Assembly (NCBI GenBank): GCA_965207565.1
Contig: CBDBMQ010000033.1
Span: 1-64,000, forward strand
Length of the DNA: 64,000 bases
Origin: Bin80 sp965207565
Lineage (GTDB): Bacteria > Bacteroidota > Rhodothermia > Rhodothermales > Bin80
Direction of reading: 5' to 3'
Positions 62,274 through 64,000 of this stretch are shown one piece after another. Every line of letters starts with the position of its first letter. Within the stretch, counting starts at the first letter, position 1. The notes beneath the pieces were generated by a model. That model was not told where the DNA came from and made no database searches. It was given only the letters and a program-made list of their open reading frames with translations. A program made the position numbers and the translations under genes.

Positions 62274-64000
62274 CTAATACCGGAGCGATCCCCGCACATT
62301 CACTCCGATGTCTCCCAGCACAGCTGCGCGGCCGTGCGCCAAACCAAAGACCGAGAACGTCAACCATTCCGATGGATGGAGTTCGCCACCCAACCGGTAC
62401 ATCACTCCCTGATGCAACTGAGTCACCCCCATGACGGACCGGGCGGTGCCATCTTTCCACGGAACGCCGTATCCCAACTCCAACTCGGTCCGCTGCGCGT
62501 CTGCCCCGAGCGGCACCGCATCCAAGATCGTCTGCTGACCGTACATCGACATCCCCTGACCCCGTCCCCACGATGGCCGCACACGCACCATCAACCCCTC
62601 CGACCGACTGCCCACTTGCAGGGACCCCGAGAGTCCCCACTCTGTGAATCCGTCGGCCGTATGCATCACCAGCCCCTGTGTCCGCACATCCCCCTTCAGG
62701 CGCCATGCCGGATAATCAACCCGGATCCCCCCGCCAAACTCCAACCCCACCCCCGTCTCCGCACTTCCCCCATCGCTCCGCACATTCGCCTCCACAAATG
62801 GACGAAGCCCGTCGCTGATCTTTACATTCGCCTCCACACCTGCCCGGACCCGGTACACCTCTGCCGTCACCTCATGATCCGTTATCTCTGCATCCGTCAC
62901 CAGGACATCTCCATGGTAGTTCAGTCCGATCGTGCCCGTTGACACCAATCTCCCTCGAACCCCCATTGCTCCAAACCTGGACACCAGATCCCCTTTCAAC
63001 TCCAGCACCTCTGCCTGCCCGCGACCCGCGCCTGCGCTCAACCATACATCCCAGCCTGCACGCGCATACGACACATACGGATAGACGCCCGTCAACCCTG
63101 CGGTGATCTCTCCAGACTGCTGCACCACCTCAAACGATCCCTCTCCCTGACTGTGGGCCAGAAGTACCCCCGCCAGCCAACCTCCCCGCCAGCGGTAGTC
63201 CGCCCCCAGCATCCCCGTGGTCACCTCTCCACGGAGCGTCAACGCATCGTCATCCCGTCCATTGAACTGACGGAATGCTCCCCGTCCCCAGACGCTGAAC
63301 GATCCACTGTACGAAGTCGCAGACATGCGGCAACCCGCCAATAGTTCGCCCAGGGACGGATCCCATGAGGAGGCCGAGTACCAGAGCCTGGCCATCTCTG
63401 CGCGGTCGGCCGCCCCACACGCGGCACCATCCGCCCCGGAGCGGAACCGCTCCCCCAATGCCTCCACCACCTGCACCGACGACGTCCGTACAAACCGCGC
63501 CGCATACGCCTCCAGTACCTCTTCACTCACCGTGGTGGACTCCTGGATCGTCGCCACCCCCACCGCCTTCGCAATCTCTGCATGCTTCGACGACTCCAGA
63601 TGCACCGTGAACGTCTCCTCGCGCCAATCCAATCCGTCTTTCAAGAGCGGTACCGCAATCATCGCTTCCACTGTTCCCGGTGCCATCGTGACCACCCCCG
63701 AGGAGGCTTCATAGTCTTCACCTGCCTTGGCGGTCCCATCGCGCGTCCGGTATGCTGCCGAGATCATCTGACGCTGCGGATGCGACAGCAAGACCCGGAA
63801 CCGGACCATGCCCTCTTCTTCCAGCACCAGCGCATCCTCCACCCGAAGGATCGCGCTCGCACCATCATCATCCAGGATCGTCCCCGTCCCCGTTTCACGT
63901 GCAATGATGGCATTGCGAGGCTTTGACAGGGTCACCATAAACGACTCATGCTCTTCCGGGAATTCATCATTGATCACCTCAATCTCAATCACGCCCCGGG
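62274..64000 (-). CDS. Calx-beta / autotransporter-type surface protein, C-terminal part
   Basis: The frame is open to the right edge, so the protein begins outside the window; 575 residues are visible. First comes the end of one Calx-beta-like repeat (VIEIEVINDEFPEEHESFMVTLS), then a second repeat (about 45-150, ILRVEDALVLEEEGMVRFRVLLS...DYEASSGVVTMAPG...FTVHLES), a helical linker, and about 340 residues of beta-barrel (GRDDDALTLRGEVTTGMLGADYRW, LTGVYPYVSYARAGWDVWLSAGAG) ending in LGDIGVNVRGSLRY with a terminal aromatic residue, as autotransporter barrels do. It is likely exported to the cell surface as an adhesin. Its G+C content is visibly higher than that of neighbours. It converges on the gyrA remnant with a 13-bp gap. 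Confidence 0.8.
   Translation of the reverse strand, partial: RGVIEIEVINDEFPEEHESFMVTLSKPRNAIIARETGTGTILDDDGASAILRVEDALVLEEEGMVRFRVLLSHPQRQMISAAYRTRDGTAKAGEDYEASSGVVTMAPGTVEAMIAVPLLKDGLDWREETFTVHLESSKHAEIAKAVGVATIQESTTVSEEVLEAYAARFVRTSSVQVVEALGERFRSGADGAACGAADRAEMARLWYSASSWDPSLGELLAGCRMSATSYSGSFSVWGRGAFRQFNGRDDDALTLRGEVTTGMLGADYRWRGGWLAGVLLAHSQGEGSFEVVQQSGEITAGLTGVYPYVSYARAGWDVWLSAGAGRGQAEVLELKGDLVSRFGAMGVRGRLVSTGTIGLNYHGDVLVTDAEITDHEVTAEVYRVRAGVEANVKISDGLRPFVEANVRSDGGSAETGVGLEFGGGIRVDYPAWRLKGDVRTQGLVMHTADGFTEWGLSGSLQVGSRSEGLMVRVRPSWGRGQGMSMYGQQTILDAVPLGADAQRTELELGYGVPWKDGTARSVMGVTQLHQGVMYRLGGELHPSEWLTFSVFGLAHGRAAVLGDIGVNVRGSLRY

Noticed and set aside
63885..63905. A third parS site (GTTTCACGTG)
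   Set aside because: Only one half matches the 16-bp palindrome; it lies inside the surface-protein gene and is probably chance.

Overview
The window is chromosomal and sits around a bacterial replication origin. The lineage looks like the Bacteroidota/Rhodothermota/Balneolota group. Support for this is a DUF4295 gene directly after rpmB-rpmG, an L34 protein of the MKRTYQPS...NKHGFR type, and many start codons with no purine-rich ribosome binding site (dnaA, dnaN, rplM, rpsI, gmk, coaBC). No species can be named from the sequence alone.

Layout. (1) 1-6.1 kb is accessory DNA: a DruA/Tn5-type transposase running off the left edge, an ISNCY-type insertion sequence (1935-3902) that landed in the 3' end of a small membrane-protein gene, a second small membrane protein, and a DUF4268 protein. 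(2) 6.2-10.4 kb holds a three-gene envelope cluster (flippase-like membrane protein, DUF3047 protein, RND exporter). (3) 10.5-22.7 kb carries maoC-like, recF, murQ and mfd, then the block rpmH-rnpA-yidC-mnmE-mnmG-rsmG on the minus strand, with two perfect parS sites. (4) 22.8-26.7 kb has tRNA-Gly, tRNA-Val and a McrBC restriction pair. (5) 26.9-32.8 kb is a minus-strand operon DUF177-rpmF-plsX-fabH-fabD-fabG plus a DEAD-box helicase. (6) 32.8-33.6 kb is the probable oriC. From it, dnaA, dnaN, rplM, rpsI, rpsB, tsf, pyrH, frr and tRNA-Ser run rightwards. (7) 40.9-47.7 kb is a second accessory island: a full transposase, a 701-bp direct repeat of its 3' part, an AAA ATPase, a decapitated C5-methyltransferase, and broken type III restriction and YhcG-type nuclease genes. 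(8) 48.0-58.9 kb returns to housekeeping genes: gmk, coaBC, a uracil-DNA glycosylase, dnaB, a tRNA cluster that includes a tRNA-Arg split by a 204-nt group I intron, DUF4295-rpmG-rpmB, lolC/E-like, ychF, nusB and moeA. (9) 58.9-64 kb has an S41 protease, an ISL3-family element with a broken transposase, the last 60 codons of a gyrA, and the C-terminal part of a Calx-beta/autotransporter-type surface protein running off the right edge.

How it fits together. Genes point away from about 33 kb on both sides, and perfect DnaA boxes lie there in pairs spaced one helical turn apart. The same paired arrangement recurs before the glycosylase gene and between nusB and moeA. The two parS sites, 16-20 kb from the origin, would load ParB near oriC, but no parA or parB is in the window. 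Core genes are compact: ATGA overlaps, 1-8 nt gaps, and a tRNA starting in the stop codon of frr. Accessory regions are gene-poor, rich in insertion sequences and full of restriction-gene remnants.

The least ordinary signals are the Azoarcus-type group I intron in tRNA-Arg(UCU), the paired DnaA-box pattern, a family-4-type uracil-DNA glycosylase with no iron-sulfur cysteines, and the orphan gyrA tail beside an insertion sequence with unmatched flanks.
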